From NCBI RefSeq assembly GCF_000420165.1, contig NZ_ATUK01000011.1, positions 186,001 through 250,000 on the forward strand: 64,000 bases of DNA. Direction: 5' to 3'. The position numbers and the translations under genes were made by a program. This DNA is from Thioalkalivibrio sp. AKL19. GTDB lineage: Bacteria > Pseudomonadota > Gammaproteobacteria > Ectothiorhodospirales > Ectothiorhodospiraceae. Below the pieces are notes generated by a model. The model was not told the DNA's origin, ran no database searches, and was given only the letters and a program-made list of their open reading frames with translations. Position 1 is the stretch's first letter. Each line of letters starts with the position of its first letter. Positions 53,328 through 63,502 of the stretch are shown one piece after another.

Positions 53328-53360
53328 GAGCGAGTTCCGGATTGGCCCTGCGGGCCGGTT

Positions 53361-54323
53361 TCAGTCGATTTCGGAGAGTTGCATGCGGGCCGTGCCGACG
53401 TCGCGCGCGATCTGTGCGCGCAGCGCTTCCAGGCCCTCGAAGCGTTGTTCGCCGCGCACCTGCGCGACCGGCTCGAAACAGATGGCCTCGCCGTACAGGT
53501 CGGGCTGGCCCTCGAGTACGTGGGCCTCCAGGCGCTGCTCGGTGCCGTCCACGGTGGGACGCCAGCCGATGTTGGCGACCGCCGGCAGGGTCTCGCCGGA
53601 GGCGCGGCGCAGCCAGCCCGAATACACCCCCCGCAGTGCCAGCGGCCAGGGCCCCAGACGCAGGTTCGCGGTCGGGAAGCCGATGGTCCGCCCGCGCTTG
53701 TCGCCATGCGCCACCCGGCCGTGCAGGCGGTAGGGCCGGCCGAGCAGTTCCGTCACCCGGGCGAAGTCCCCCGCGACGGCGGCGGCGCGCACCCGCGTGC
53801 TGCTGATGCGACCTTCGGCATCGCGCACCGTCGGGGTGGATTCCACGGTGAAGCCCAGGCGCCGGCCGGCCGTTTGCAGGGCGGCCTGATCGCCCTCGCG
53901 CCCGCGGCCGAAGCGGAAGTCGTCGCCGACCAGCACATGCCGGGCACCCAGCCGCCGGTAGAGGACCTCTTCCATGAAGGTATCGGCCGAAAGCCCGGCC
54001 AGATGGGCGTCGAAGCGCAGGATCCAGGCGGCGTCCAGGGCGCTGTCGCTCAGGGCCACCAGACGGTCGCGCAGACGCTGGAGGCGCCCGGGGGCCGCCG
54101 GGGCCTGCGTGTGCGCGCCGAAATACTCGCGCGGCAGCGGCTCGAAGGTCATCAGGAGCGCCGGCGCCTGGTGATCCTGCGCCGCCTCGAGCAGGCGCCC
54201 CAGAACAGCCTGATGGCCACGATGCAGACCATCAAAGTTGCCAATGGTCACCACCGCGCCGTGCAGGCCGGCCGCCTCGAACGCCTTGCTGTCGGCCGGC
54301 CCCAGGCCGCGTATCAGCCGCAT
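53361..54323 (-). CDS. ribF: Bifunctional riboflavin kinase / FAD synthetase
   Basis: 320 residues from the ATG at 54323 (an ATG six codons earlier is possible; MRLIRGLGPAD is the family N-terminus). The FAD synthetase half has VTIGNFDGLHRGHQAVL and VGDDFRFGRGREGD; the kinase half has RVAHGDKRGRTIGFPTANL and the riboflavin site PAVANIGWRPT. It converts riboflavin to FMN and FAD. It is followed by ileS, as in E. coli. Confidence 0.95.
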   Translation of the reverse strand: MRLIRGLGPADSKAFEAAGLHGAVVTIGNFDGLHRGHQAVLGRLLEAAQDHQAPALLMTFEPLPREYFGAHTQAPAAPGRLQRLRDRLVALSDSALDAAWILRFDAHLAGLSADTFMEEVLYRRLGARHVLVGDDFRFGRGREGDQAALQTAGRRLGFTVESTPTVRDAEGRISSTRVRAAAVAGDFARVTELLGRPYRLHGRVAHGDKRGRTIGFPTANLRLGPWPLALRGVYSGWLRRASGETLPAVANIGWRPTVDGTEQRLEAHVLEGQPDLYGEAICFEPVAQVRGEQRFEGLEALRAQIARDVGTARMQLSEID

Positions 54324-54377
54324 TGCCCCGATCCCGCGCAAAACCGCGAGTATAACCCGCCGTGGCCATCCCGGACA

Positions 54378-55958
54378 TCATTGATCCGCGTGATCCGCGG
54401 ACTCGCGCAGCAGCAGGTGGTGCGGCCGCAGCCCGGCCAGCCAAAGCGTCGCGGCCAGCGTCGCGGTTCCGGCGAGGATCAACCCCGCGAGCGCCTGCAG
54501 GCGCGTATCGATGGACCACTCGGTCCACTGCCCGAACTCCGGCGAGAGCCAGACCAGCACGCCGATCATCGCGGCCAGGCCCAGCGGCAGCCCCAGGCGC
54601 AGTCGCCGCAGGCCCGGCCCGGGCTGGTAGATGCCCTCGCGGATCAGCCCGCGGTAGAGCAGCCCGGCGTTGATATAGGCGGAGGCCGCGGTGGCGAGGG
54701 CCAGCCCGGCGTGCGCCCCCGGGGTGCCGGAGAGATACCACGGCAGCACGAAGGCGCCGTTCAGCACCATGTTCCAGAGCATGGCGATGATCGCGATCTT
54801 GACCGGGGTCTTCGTGTCCTGGCGGGCGAAGAAGCCGGGCGCCAGCACCTTGATCAGGATGAACCCGGGCAGGCCCAGGGCGTAGGCCGCCAGTGCCATC
54901 GCGGTCATGTAGGTGTCGAACTGGGTGAAGGCCTGGTACTGGATCAGGGTGGCGAGGATCGGGACCGCCAGCACGACCAGCCCGACCATCGACGGCAGCG
55001 CGACCAGCATCGCCAGGCGCAGGGCCCAGTCCAGGGTACGGTTGAAGGCCGCCGGGTCCGCCAGGTTGTACTGCCGCGCCAGGCGCGGAAGGATCACTGT
55101 GCCGATGGCGATACCGAACAGGGCCAGTGGGAGCTCCACGAAGCGGTCGCCGAAGTACAGCCAGGAGATCGAGCCGGCGACAAGGAACGACGCGATCAGG
55201 GTGTCCACCAGCAGGTTGATCTGGACCACCGAGGTCCCGAGGATCGCTGGCAGCATCAGTTTCACGATCCGGCGCACGCCCTCGTGCGCCCGCCGAAAGC
55301 GGGGGCGGGGCAGCAGTCCCGCGCGCAACAGGAACGGGATCTGGAAGGCGAGCTGCAACGCCCCGGCGATGAATACGCCCCAGGCCAGAGCCATGATCGG
55401 TTCCTCGAACATCGGCGCCAGCCACAGCGCGGCCCCGATCAGGGCCAGGTTCAGGAACACCGGGGTAAACGCCGGCACCGCGAAGCGCCCGATGCTGTTG
55501 AGGATGCCGGCCGCCATTGCGGTCAGCGAGATGAACAGCAGGTAGGGGAAGGTGATCCGCAGCATGGTGGCGGCCAGGTCCTCGCGGCCGGCCTCCTGGG
55601 TGCCCAGACCCGGGGCGAATACCCAGATCAGCGCCGGCGCGGCCAGGACCCCGATCAGCGTCACCACAGTGACCACGGTCATCAGGGTGCCGGCGGTGTG
55701 ATCCAGCAGATCCCGCAGGGCCTCGCGCCCGCGCTTCTCGCGAAACTCCGCGAACACCGGCACGAAGGCCTGGTTGAATGCCCCCTCGGCGAACAGCCGG
55801 CGCAGGAAATTGGGGATGCGAAAGGCGACGAAAAAGGCGTCGGTCGCCGGCCCGGCGCCGAAGGTGACCGCCAGCACCATGTCGCGCAGATAGCCCATGA
55901 TCCGGGAGATCATGGTCATACCACTGACGACGGCGGTGGAGCGAAACAGGCGGTTCAT
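54378..55958 (-). CDS. murJ: Lipid II flippase
   Basis: 526 residues, with about 14 membrane helices (MOP superfamily). N-terminal LFRSTAVVSGMTMISRIMGYLRDMV and DAFFVAFRIPNFLRRLFAEGAFNQAFVPVF are very well conserved in MurJ. It flips lipid II to the periplasm for peptidoglycan synthesis. It lies upstream of ribF with a 54-bp gap. Upstream is a repeat copy; rpsT, usually nearby on the other side, is not present before the cold-shock gene. Confidence 0.95.
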   Translation of the reverse strand: MNRLFRSTAVVSGMTMISRIMGYLRDMVLAVTFGAGPATDAFFVAFRIPNFLRRLFAEGAFNQAFVPVFAEFREKRGREALRDLLDHTAGTLMTVVTVVTLIGVLAAPALIWVFAPGLGTQEAGREDLAATMLRITFPYLLFISLTAMAAGILNSIGRFAVPAFTPVFLNLALIGAALWLAPMFEEPIMALAWGVFIAGALQLAFQIPFLLRAGLLPRPRFRRAHEGVRRIVKLMLPAILGTSVVQINLLVDTLIASFLVAGSISWLYFGDRFVELPLALFGIAIGTVILPRLARQYNLADPAAFNRTLDWALRLAMLVALPSMVGLVVLAVPILATLIQYQAFTQFDTYMTAMALAAYALGLPGFILIKVLAPGFFARQDTKTPVKIAIIAMLWNMVLNGAFVLPWYLSGTPGAHAGLALATAASAYINAGLLYRGLIREGIYQPGPGLRRLRLGLPLGLAAMIGVLVWLSPEFGQWTEWSIDTRLQALAGLILAGTATLAATLWLAGLRPHHLLLRESADHADQ

Positions 55959-56044
55959 CGCGTGCGTGGGCAGCCTACGGGAAAGCCCCGCAGTGTACTT
56001 GAATCATTCCCGTTGAACCCCTGCTCCACCACGAACAAGGGCCA

Positions 56045-56213
56045 GGTCAAAATCGATTCACAGGAAGACGCGAAGATGGGAAGACAGGAAGGGTTATTGG
56101 GTGCGGGCACTGGCTGAGAGCCCGTGGCATGCCCGGACCGTCAGCCCTACCCTGTACGCCCCACCCCAATCCCTCTTCCAACCTTCGCGTCTTCCTGTAA
56201 ATCGCTTTTGACC
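56045..56213. repeat. Dispersed inverted-repeat element, copy 3
   Basis: The clearest copy: 40-base arms at 56045-56084 and 56174-56213 are inverted and nearly identical, each reading GGTCAAAA, then CGATT, ACAGGAAGACGCGAAG and GGAAGA. The outer CACGAAG units are missing. The centre contains GGGTGCGGGC. It lies between the cold-shock gene terminator and murJ, upstream of murJ. Confidence 0.78.
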
Positions 56214-56245
56214 TTCTTCGTAGTGGATGCAGAACGCCGGACACG

Positions 56246-56272
56246 AAAAAGGCCGCCCGGAGGCGGCCTTTT
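56246..56272 (-). terminator. Intrinsic terminator of cold-shock gene
   Basis: On the minus strand: GGCCGCC-TCCG-GGCGGCC (perfect 7-bp stem, 4-base loop), preceded by four A and followed by five T. It lies 43 bp after the cold-shock gene stop, which makes it the transcript end. Confidence 0.85.
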
Positions 56273-56315
56273 CGGACGGTCCAACGAAGGAGCCGTCAGC
56301 CTTGGGAGTGGCGCC

Positions 56316-56519
56316 TTAGATGGCGGTCACTTCCCCGGCGGCCAGGCCCTTGGCGGTTTCCTGGATTTCAAAGGAGACCTTCTGACCTTCGGCCAGGGTC
56401 TTGAAACCCGAACCGTTGATCGCGGAGAAATGGACGAACACGTCCTTGCCGCCATCATCGGGGGTGATGAAACCGAAACCCTTGCTCTCGTTGAACCACT
56501 TCACAACACCAGTATTCAC
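56316..56519 (-). CDS. Cold-shock protein, CspA family
   Basis: 67 residues from a GTG at 56519, chosen because AAGAGG lies nine bases upstream and it gives the normal family length and start ([22 protein letters not shown]). The upstream ATG at 56537 would add six residues without a ribosome site. RNP1 is KGFGFI and RNP2 is DVFVHF. It binds single-stranded RNA/DNA as an RNA chaperone. It has a clear promoter, an unusually long leader and a strong terminator, so it is a single-gene transcript. Confidence 0.92.
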   Translation of the reverse strand: MNTGVVKWFNESKGFGFITPDDGGKDVFVHFSAINGSGFKTLAEGQKVSFEIQETAKGLAAGEVTAI

Positions 56520-56645
56520 AACTTGTAACCTCTTCATGTAACTAACAAATGTGTTCGCGGCATGCTGCCAACAGATCAACGGGAGCACTGGTTCAGAAAC
56601 TAGAAACTTCCTAGTGTTGTCGCTCAACCACGAATCACGCTTTCG

Positions 56646-56675
56646 ACTATACGCCCCATCCCGGGCAAAATCCAA
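56646..56675 (-). promoter_or_regulatory. Sigma-70 promoter of cold-shock gene, long leader
   Basis: On the minus strand, -35 TTGGAT (56675-56670), 18-base spacer, -10 TATAGT (56651-56646). The expected start of transcription is near 56639, giving a leader of about 120 bases before the GTG at 56519. Long 5' leaders that refold in the cold are typical of cspA-type mRNAs. Confidence 0.6.
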
Positions 56676-56731
56676 CGCCCCTCCGTGAAGTTTTTTTGGT
56701 GCTGCGCCGCGGATTTTCCGCACGCCGGGGG

Positions 56732-56917
56732 CACCACGAACCGCACGCAGAAGGGGCAGGGCGGTTCACAGGAAGTCGGGAAGGCCGGAAGGTCGGTTGT
56801 TTATGGGTGCGGGCAGAGGTCTGGGTGTCGGGACATGCATTGCCCGTCAGCCCCACCCCCTGTGTTCCAGCCCGATCCCCCTTCGAATCTTCCCGTCTTC
56901 CTGTTGCCCGCCCTTGA
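56732..56917. repeat. Dispersed inverted-repeat element, copy 4
   Basis: Left half begins with CACCACGAAC, then GGGCGGTTCACAGGAAG and GGAAGG; the right half, read on the minus strand, has CAAGGGCGGGCAACAGG then AAGACGGGAAGATTC. The outer repeat units are degenerate on the left. It lies between the cold-shock promoter and the 3' end of the SDR gene (28 bp away). Confidence 0.72.
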
Positions 56918-56945
56918 ACTGTTGGGTGGCCGGGACGGCTCTGCG

Positions 56946-57665
56946 TCAGAGCTGGCGGATGTCGACGAAGCTGCCGCGGGTGGTGTGGTGTAGGCGCGGC
57001 AGGACGTCGAGGATGGCGCGGGCGGCGCTTTCCGGGTCGGGCATGTCCTGGGTGCCCCGGGCGGCCTTCAGGCGCTGGAGGACCGGGAAGCTCTCGCGGT
57101 CGGCCTCTTCGCACAGGTAGTCCTGCATCGCGGTGTCGACCAGGCCCGGAGCGAAGGCGTTGATCGCGGTCTCCTCGGGGAATTCGTGCGCGTAGAGCTG
57201 CATCATCATGTTCAGCGCCGCCTTGGACAGTGAGTAGCCGCTCCAGCCGGCGTGCCCGGAGACCGAGGCGCCGGAGGAGATCGCGATAATCTGGCCGACG
57301 CGCACCTCGTGCTTCAGCAACGCGTCGAGGATCACCTTGTTGGCAAAGGTGTTCACGTCCATCAGCAGGCGCAACTCGTCCATCGGCGCGTCCTGCATGC
57401 GCTGCATGTGGCCCAGCAGCCCGGCGTTGAGTACCACCAGGTCCAGCGACTCCACGCCTTGCAGCAGGCGTTCCATCGCGTCCTCGGCGGCACCGAAATC
57501 GCTCAGGTCGACCTGTTCGTCGCCGCTCACCCCGGCCTCGGGGCAGCCGCGCCGGCTGATGCCGTAGACGCGGGCGCCCTGTTCCAGCAACACCCGGGTC
57601 ATCCCCAGACCCAGACCACTGGAATTGCCGGTGACGAGTGCTGAACCAAAACGGCCGTTCTGCAT
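56946..57665 (-). CDS. SDR family oxidoreductase
   Basis: 239 residues from the ATG at 57665, with AAGGAGA eight bases upstream; the longer frame upstream runs through a repeat copy and is not coding. TGNSSGLGLG is the nucleotide-binding glycine motif, VLNAGLLGH the NAG motif, and SGYSLSKAALN the catalytic Tyr-x3-Lys. It reduces or oxidises an unknown small molecule with NAD(P). It is flanked by repeat copies on both sides. Confidence 0.88.
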   Translation of the reverse strand: MQNGRFGSALVTGNSSGLGLGMTRVLLEQGARVYGISRRGCPEAGVSGDEQVDLSDFGAAEDAMERLLQGVESLDLVVLNAGLLGHMQRMQDAPMDELRLLMDVNTFANKVILDALLKHEVRVGQIIAISSGASVSGHAGWSGYSLSKAALNMMMQLYAHEFPEETAINAFAPGLVDTAMQDYLCEEADRESFPVLQRLKAARGTQDMPDPESAARAILDVLPRLHHTTRGSFVDIRQL

Positions 57666-57704
57666 AGCGCTCTCCTTATGAGATTCTGAATGTCCGGATT
57701 GTCT

Positions 57705-57926
57705 ACCACGAAGCCCACGAAGACACGAAGAAGGGCAAGGGCGGTTCACAGGAAGACGGGAAGTCTGGAGGGATTTTGGTGGGTACTGGATGGGCGTCCG
57801 AGGCATACCCGAGAAGTCCGGCATAGCACTCGCGCTTCATCCCATATCCCTCTTCCGGTCTTCGTATCTTCCTGTGCAAATGCTCTTGATCTGGCCCTGC
57901 TTCGTGCCTTCGTGTGCTTCGTGGTG
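57705..57926. repeat. Dispersed inverted-repeat element, copy 5 (full length)
   Basis: The fullest copy: both ends carry tandem ACGAAG units (57705-57734 and 57901-57926), followed inward by GGGC, then an A-C-A-G-G-A-A-G block and GGAAG. The arms are inverted and share about 60 bases with small differences. It lies between the SDR start and the 3' end of the EAL gene; the right end is 13 bp from that stop. Confidence 0.78.
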
Positions 57927-57938
57927 GAATAAAGCGAT

Positions 57939-60098
57939 CTACCCCGGCGTACGGGCGCGTTCGCGCCAATCGCGTTCGAGGTCGGCGGCCGGCATCGGGC
58001 GGCCGAGCAGGAAGCCCTGGACTTCGTCGCAGCCCATCTCGCGCAGGAAGCTGTGCTGCTGCTCGGTCTCCACGCCCTCGGCCAGCACCCGCAGCTTCAG
58101 GGTCCTGGCCAGGCCGATGATGGCGCGGGTGATGGCCTCGTCGTCCGGGTCGTTGCCGATGCCCCAGGTAAATTCGCGGTCGATCTTCAGCGTGGTCAGG
58201 GGCAGGCGGCGCAGGTAACGCAGGGAGGACTGTCCGGTGCCGAAGTCGTCGATGGCCACGGATACCCCCAGGTGCACCAGTCGCTGGAGCATTTCGGCCG
58301 CCGCGTCGATGTCCTCCACCAGGACGCTCTCGGTGATCTCCACCTCCAGGCGTTCGGGCGCGAGCCCGGCCGCCTGGAGGGTCTCCAGAATGCGTTCGGG
58401 CAGGTTCGGGTCGGCGAACTGCCGGGCGGAGAGGTTGACCGCCAGGCGCAGTGGCGGCAGGCCCTGATGGTCCCACTGTGCCAGCTGCCGGGTGGCGGTG
58501 CGCAGGACCCAGTCGCCGATGGGCACGATCAGCCCGGTTCTCTCCGCCAGCGGGATGAATTCGCCCGGCGAAACCATGCCGCGCTCCGGGTGGCGCCAGC
58601 GGATCAGGGCCTCGACGCCGACCATGTCGCCACGAATCAGCCCGGTCTGCGGTTGATAGTGCAGTTCGAACTCGTTCTGGCGCAGCGCCGCGCGCAGGCC
58701 CTGCTCCAGTTCCAGCTGGGCGCGCGCCTGGGCGTTCAGCTCCCGGGTGTAGAAGCGCAGGGTGTTCCCCCCGGCATTCTTGGCCTCGTGCAGGGCGCTG
58801 GTGGCATGGCGCAACAGGTCGTCCTTGCCGCGCGCATCCTGCGGAAACAGGCTGACGCCGACACTGCTGGTCGCGACATGCTGGCCGCCGTCCAGGGCAA
58901 AGGGCTCTGCACAATGCTGGAGGATGGTCTGGGCACGTTCGCGGGCCTGGGGCAGACCCTTGATCCCGGTCAGGATCACCGCGAATTCGTCGGCCGCCAG
59001 GCGGGCGAGGGCGTCGCGGGGCTGCAGGAGGTTCTGCAGGCGTCCCGCCAGGGCGTTCAGCAGGGCGTCCCCGGTGTCATGGCCCAGGGTGCTGTTGAGC
59101 GAGGTGAAGCGGTCGATGTCCAGCAGCAGGACCGCCAGGGATTCCCCATGACGCTCGGCCTCGTCCAGGGTTGTCCGCAAACGGGTGCGCAGCCCCGTCC
59201 GGTTGGGCAGGCCCGTCAGGGCATCAAAGTTCACCAGCCTGAACAGGGCCTGCTCGGTCTTCTCGCGCTCGGTCAGGTCCTGGTGGATGCCGAGGATGCG
59301 CGCGGGGGCGTCGTCCGCGCGTTCACCCTCGGCCAGCATGTAGCGTTCTTCGCCGCCCGGCAGCAGCAGGCGATGGCGGATGGAGAAGCGTTGGGTCTCG
59401 CCATTGGCCAGGCGGAGCAGGGCAAATGCCAGCGCGGCGCGATCATCCGGATGGGTTAATTCCACGAGGGCCTCGCGGGTTATGCTCCGGGGGCGTTCGT
59501 CCTGTCCGAACAGCGCGCTTGCCTCCGGCGAGAGCAGGAGGGCGCCGGTCTCGAGATCCAGGTCCCAGTGGCCGATGCGGGCCACGCGCTGCGCGGCCAG
59601 CAGACGCTGGTGGCTGTCCCGCAGGGCCTGCTCGGCGCGCATGCGCTCCTGTACCTGGCGAGTCAGCAGGTCGATCGCCTCGCGCAGGTGCTCGGCCTGT
59701 TCCGGGGTTTCGTCGCGGTGATCCGGACGCCGTTCGCGCAGGACCACGAACTGCAGCGGATCCCGGGCGTGCTGGCAGGTGCCGATATCCAGCAGCGCGG
59801 GCCGGGTCTGGCCGTCCTCGCAGAGCAGGTCAACCGGCTCCCGACGCGGGATCCAGCCCTCTGCCCGGTTGGCCTCGCGCAACCGGTTGTGCAGGTCGAA
59901 GGCCGGATCCCGGGACGCGATCAGGCGAGTGAGGTCGCGCCCGTCCAGGCTGTGGGCGGTCGTGCCGAACAGGCGTTCCGCCGCCGGATTGGCGTAGCGC
60001 ACGGCGCCATCGGCCGCGACGAACACGACCGCCTCGCTGAGGGCATTCACCAGGTCGAGCGGGACGGGTACTGGGTGGGACTCCAGGGCGTAGGTCAT
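57939..60098 (-). CDS. PAS-GGDEF-EAL protein, probable c-di-GMP phosphodiesterase
   Basis: 719 residues from the ATG at 60098, which overlaps the stop of the response regulator gene (ATGA). Two PAS-like domains ([41 protein letters not shown]) precede a GGDEF domain whose signature reads LAADEFAV, so the two glycines are lost and cyclase activity is doubtful. The EAL domain is intact: [51 protein letters not shown]. It should break down c-di-GMP, perhaps with GTP binding as control. It lies at the end of a partner-switching operon. Confidence 0.88.
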   Translation of the reverse strand: MTYALESHPVPVPLDLVNALSEAVVFVAADGAVRYANPAAERLFGTTAHSLDGRDLTRLIASRDPAFDLHNRLREANRAEGWIPRREPVDLLCEDGQTRPALLDIGTCQHARDPLQFVVLRERRPDHRDETPEQAEHLREAIDLLTRQVQERMRAEQALRDSHQRLLAAQRVARIGHWDLDLETGALLLSPEASALFGQDERPRSITREALVELTHPDDRAALAFALLRLANGETQRFSIRHRLLLPGGEERYMLAEGERADDAPARILGIHQDLTEREKTEQALFRLVNFDALTGLPNRTGLRTRLRTTLDEAERHGESLAVLLLDIDRFTSLNSTLGHDTGDALLNALAGRLQNLLQPRDALARLAADEFAVILTGIKGLPQARERAQTILQHCAEPFALDGGQHVATSSVGVSLFPQDARGKDDLLRHATSALHEAKNAGGNTLRFYTRELNAQARAQLELEQGLRAALRQNEFELHYQPQTGLIRGDMVGVEALIRWRHPERGMVSPGEFIPLAERTGLIVPIGDWVLRTATRQLAQWDHQGLPPLRLAVNLSARQFADPNLPERILETLQAAGLAPERLEVEITESVLVEDIDAAAEMLQRLVHLGVSVAIDDFGTGQSSLRYLRRLPLTTLKIDREFTWGIGNDPDDEAITRAIIGLARTLKLRVLAEGVETEQQHSFLREMGCDEVQGFLLGRPMPAADLERDWRERARTPG

Positions 60099-61879
60099 GG
60101 CGCCTTGCCGCCTCTGCGGTTGGCATCGTGGACGGTGTTCCAGCGGTAGTCCGCTTCCACCAGGTTGCCGCTGCCGAGATAGCGCACCTGCGCGCAGAGC
60201 TGGCGCACCAGCGTCAGTCCACGCCCCCACAGACGCCGGTCACCGCGACCCTCCAGGGCGTCCTGGACCTGGTGGTGGTCGAAGCCCGGTCCGCTGTCGC
60301 GCACCCGGATGCGGATGCAGTTCTGGCCATCCAGTGGACGGTAACGCAGGGAGATCCCGATCCGGCCGCGGATGTCGCGCAGGGCCTCGCTGCGCTGACG
60401 GTAATACTGCTCGAAGCCCTCCACCGTGGCCTTCATGCCGGAATCCAGGCGCAGCACGCCATGCTCGAAGGCGTTGTTGCACAGCTCCGCGATGACGGTC
60501 TGCAGGGCCTCGGCATGACCGCCTCCCATGTCTGGCAGCCATTCCAGCAGCTGGGTGCGGGCGGCACCGACCAGGTCGACCTCGGCCAGGCGCTGGTCGC
60601 TGGCCTCCAGCGACCAGCGCAGGGTGCCCCGTCGCTCGCGGCTCTGTGGACGCCCGCTCTCGGTCACCACGGCGGGGCTGCAGTCGATGGTGACCAGGGT
60701 CATGTCGTCGGCGGGTGTCTGGTCCCCGCAATGCACATCCAGCGCTTCGCGGATGCTGTCGAAGACGGTCCCGGCCGACTCGCTGGCCTGGCAATGGCGA
60801 AAGACGGTGGCCTCGCCGAAGGCCGTCCCGGCAATATCGGTGGCCTCCAGCACGCCGTCGCTCACCAGCGTCAGCCAGTCGCCGTCGTCGAGTTCGTAAC
60901 AACGCGCGCCCGTATCCGGGTCCAGGCGGTCGAGGATGCCCAGCGGCATGGCCCGGGACTGGACGCGCCGGACCCGGTCCTGACCCGTGTTGCAAAGCCA
61001 TGCGTCCGGCATGCCGCCGTTCCACAGGCGAACCCGCCGCCCGTCTGCGGAGAAGGTGGCGAGCAGGGCGCCCATGAACATCGACGCGGGCAGGAAGTCG
61101 TGGAGCACGTGGTTCAGTTCGTGCAGCAGTTCCTGATCGTCCACGCCCTGCTGGGTCAGGGTGTGGAAGGTCTCGCTGACCGGGTAGGTCCCGATGGCCG
61201 CGCTCAGGCCGTGGCCGGTGAAGTCGCCCACCAGCACGCGCAGGGCGCCATCGGGCGTGTAACCGGAGAGCACCACGTCACCACTGAACGTGGCGGCGGC
61301 GCGACGATACAGCTGCAGCCGGTCCAGGCCGCGATTGCGACGGGTGATGGCGCGCGAGAACAGGCCTTCGGCGGTTTCTTCCTCCCAGTCCTGGCGCGCG
61401 CGGGCGCGCAGCAGGGCCTCGTTGCGGTTTCGCAGCCCCGCGTGCAGGTTGCGCAGGCGTTCCATCGCATGGATCTTGGCTTTCAGGATCGCGAGGTTCA
61501 GGGGCTTGCTGAGAAAGTCGTCGCCGCCCGATTCGATCGCGCGCAACAGGGCGTCTTCGTCGTCCAGTGCGGTCAGGAAGATCACGGGGATGAAGTGATC
61601 GCCCATCTCGGCCTTGATCCGGCGGGTGGCCTGGTAGCCGTCCATCTCCGGCATCATTACGTCCATCAGGATCAGGCCCGGTACCTCTTCCCGGCAGGCC
61701 TCCAGTGCGGCCCGGCCATCCGCGGCCTCGCGCACGTCGTAGCCGGCACCCAGCAGCATCATTCGCAGCAGGCGCCGGTTGTGCGGATCGTCGTCGGCGA
61801 CCAGCACCACGCCCTTGCCGGAGATCAGTTCACCGGGCGAGGTCGGCCTGGATTTCGGGGCGATGGCGGGTTCCTCCAC
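60095..61879 (-). CDS. Response regulator with PP2C phosphatase and HATPase domains
   Basis: 594 residues in three parts. Receiver (1-140): acidic ADDDPH and phosphorylated Asp73 in [13 protein letters not shown], Lys in LSKPLN. PP2C/SpoIIE phosphatase (~190-400): [52 protein letters not shown]-terminal HATPase (~430-580): [16 protein letters not shown]-like N-box and [11 protein letters not shown]1 box. This is a one-protein partner-switching module (HsbR/RsbU-like): the phosphatase should dephosphorylate and the kinase phosphorylate a STAS antagonist, encoded next to it. It overlaps the EAL gene. Confidence 0.88.
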   Translation of the reverse strand: MEEPAIAPKSRPTSPGELISGKGVVLVADDDPHNRRLLRMMLLGAGYDVREAADGRAALEACREEVPGLILMDVMMPEMDGYQATRRIKAEMGDHFIPVIFLTALDDEDALLRAIESGGDDFLSKPLNLAILKAKIHAMERLRNLHAGLRNRNEALLRARARQDWEEETAEGLFSRAITRRNRGLDRLQLYRRAAATFSGDVVLSGYTPDGALRVLVGDFTGHGLSAAIGTYPVSETFHTLTQQGVDDQELLHELNHVLHDFLPASMFMGALLATFSADGRRVRLWNGGMPDAWLCNTGQDRVRRVQSRAMPLGILDRLDPDTGARCYELDDGDWLTLVSDGVLEATDIAGTAFGEATVFRHCQASESAGTVFDSIREALDVHCGDQTPADDMTLVTIDCSPAVVTESGRPQSRERRGTLRWSLEASDQRLAEVDLVGAARTQLLEWLPDMGGGHAEALQTVIAELCNNAFEHGVLRLDSGMKATVEGFEQYYRQRSEALRDIRGRIGISLRYRPLDGQNCIRIRVRDSGPGFDHHQVQDALEGRGDRRLWGRGLTLVRQLCAQVRYLGSGNLVEADYRWNTVHDANRRGGKAP

Positions 61880-61888
61880 AGGAATGCC

Positions 61889-62194
61889 TTACTGGATGCG
61901 GAAGAGGCGGCCGAAATTGGCGATATCGAGCACCTTGCGTACCCCTTCGGAGGTGCCGCTGATGGTGACGTCCGAGAATTCGCCACCGGCATGCTCGCGC
62001 AGCAGGAGCAGCATGCCGAGTGCGGAGCTGTCCATGTACTCGGTCTGCGAGAGGTCCACGGTATAGCGCACGCCGGCCCCGGCGGTGTCGCGGTAGGCGG
62101 CACGAAAGTCCTGGTGCTGCTCGAAGTCGAACCGGCCCTTGACCCGGATGCGGACTTCCTTGCCGTCGTCGGAGGTGTGCTGCTCGATACTCAT
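61889..62194 (-). CDS. STAS domain anti-sigma factor antagonist
   Basis: 101 residues, the size of a single STAS domain. GRFDFEQHQDFRAAY and YTVDLSQTEYMDSSALGMLLLLREH place the phosphorylatable serine at 56/57, as in SpoIIAA/RsbV. It is likely the substrate of the PP2C/HATPase protein encoded 10 bp downstream, switching partners between it and a target such as an anti-sigma factor or a cyclase/phosphodiesterase. Confidence 0.92.
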   Translation of the reverse strand: MSIEQHTSDDGKEVRIRVKGRFDFEQHQDFRAAYRDTAGAGVRYTVDLSQTEYMDSSALGMLLLLREHAGGEFSDVTISGTSEGVRKVLDIANFGRLFRIQ

Positions 62195-62291
62195 GTGCGG
62201 TTCCTGGCGCTGTGACGGGCCTCATGCCCGGTTGAATTTGGATGCGTGCCCCTGTCGAAGAAGGGGGTAGCGTGGTTTCGACGGAAAAGCC

Positions 62292-63491
62292 TCAAAACAA
62301 TTCCACGTCGCCCGTGCCCATGTTCTGCTGATCTACTGCGCGGTGGTAGTTCTCCTGGCGGCGGTCGCGCCACTCGCGCACACGGGCGGCCATGGCGTGG
62401 GCGTCCTCGGTGGCGCGGGCCTCGTGCAGGATCCCCTGCAGCTCCTGCAGGTGCGCCACGGCCTCCTCGGCGGTGCCGAGTGATTGCCGGGCGATGTCCT
62501 CGAACTGCAGGGAGCGGACGGCGGTGGCAACCGCGCTGTTCATGCGTTCGCTCAGCTCGGCTTCCTCGCAAATGCGTGCGTCCAGCTCGTCCGTGGCGCG
62601 CTTCGCGTAGTCGAACAGCCGGCCGATGCGCTCTTTCTCGCCCATGCTTTGGTTCATGTCGCGCGACGCCATGTCGTGCACCGTGCCGTGCACCTTGCCA
62701 ATCGACTCGCGGGCCTGGTCAATCTGCTTGCGGATGTCGTCGTGGAAGGTCGCGGAGCGCTGCGACAGCGAGCGCACCTCGTCGGCCACTACCGAGAACC
62801 CGCGGCCGGCCTCGCCGGCCCGCGCTGCCTCGATGCTGGCGTTGAGCGCCAGCAGGTTGGTCTGCCCGGCGATCGCGCCGGCGCTGTCCAGCAGCTTGAA
62901 CACCCCGTCCATGTGCTGGCTCATGTCCTCCATATGGTGGGCGCTCTCCACGCTCTGGCGGCTGATCTGCACAAGTGTGTCGATGAACATCTGCAGGGTC
63001 TCGTCGGACTTGCGGGTCAGTTCGGTGATGACCTCGGCATGCGTCATGTCCTCGCCATCCTCGCCGTCGGCGGCGGTTCTGCGGGTCATCAGCTCCATCT
63101 GGCGTCCCGCGATCTCGTGCATCTCGTTGAAGCTGGAACCCAGCTCCTGCACGGCGTCGGCGATCAGCCCGCGCTGGCGGCCGATCTCGCCCTCCAGCTG
63201 TTCCAGTTCGAAGCGCATGGCCTGGTCCAGTTCGTCGGAAAGCTCGCCGCCGCCGGTGGGCTGGTCCGCCCCATCGGTCTCGCCCGGCGCATTCTCCCGA
63301 GTGTCCCCACGCTGATGGATGCCCTGGGTCAGCAGCGCCGCCAGCCCGGCCAGGATCGCCGCGCCCAGCGCGAGCCACCCGGCACCGTTCAGACCGGCGA
63401 GGATCGCCGCGACCAGCAGCAGAGTGGTGAGTGCCAGCGCCATCCCCTTGTGGGTGGTGTCACGCGTCAGCCAGTGCATGCGGTTGTCCAT
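62292..63491 (-). CDS. Methyl-accepting chemotaxis protein without periplasmic sensor
   Basis: 399 residues. Two close hydrophobic segments (~14-55, split by a short turn) leave almost no periplasmic domain, so it senses inside the cell or at the membrane. No HAMP domain is recognised. The signalling tip is standard: [20 protein letters not shown] and [19 protein letters not shown]. The C-terminus (GDVELF) is not a CheR tether of the NWETF type. It lies 11 bp downstream of cheB's stop. Confidence 0.88.
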   Translation of the reverse strand: MDNRMHWLTRDTTHKGMALALTTLLLVAAILAGLNGAGWLALGAAILAGLAALLTQGIHQRGDTRENAPGETDGADQPTGGGELSDELDQAMRFELEQLEGEIGRQRGLIADAVQELGSSFNEMHEIAGRQMELMTRRTAADGEDGEDMTHAEVITELTRKSDETLQMFIDTLVQISRQSVESAHHMEDMSQHMDGVFKLLDSAGAIAGQTNLLALNASIEAARAGEAGRGFSVVADEVRSLSQRSATFHDDIRKQIDQARESIGKVHGTVHDMASRDMNQSMGEKERIGRLFDYAKRATDELDARICEEAELSERMNSAVATAVRSLQFEDIARQSLGTAEEAVAHLQELQGILHEARATEDAHAMAARVREWRDRRQENYHRAVDQQNMGTGDVELF

Positions 63492-63502
63492 TCCGGTGGC
63501 TC

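Noticed and set aside
50547-56117. 1856-codon open frame on the plus strand
   Set aside because: It is antisense to lspA, ileS, ribF and murJ, which have clear motifs. Long open antisense frames are expected in GC-rich DNA; the translation is Arg/Gln/His/Gly-rich with no recognisable domain.
4762-57926. CRISPR array
   Set aside because: The ACGAAG units are short, irregular and arranged as inverted arms with no unique spacers of constant length, and there are no cas genes.
58053-59459. 468-codon plus-strand frame over the EAL gene
   Set aside because: Antisense shadow of an intact PAS-GGDEF-EAL gene.
60128-62215. 695-codon plus-strand frame across the PP2C and STAS genes
   Set aside because: Shadow of the minus-strand response regulator and STAS genes; no motif, low-complexity composition.
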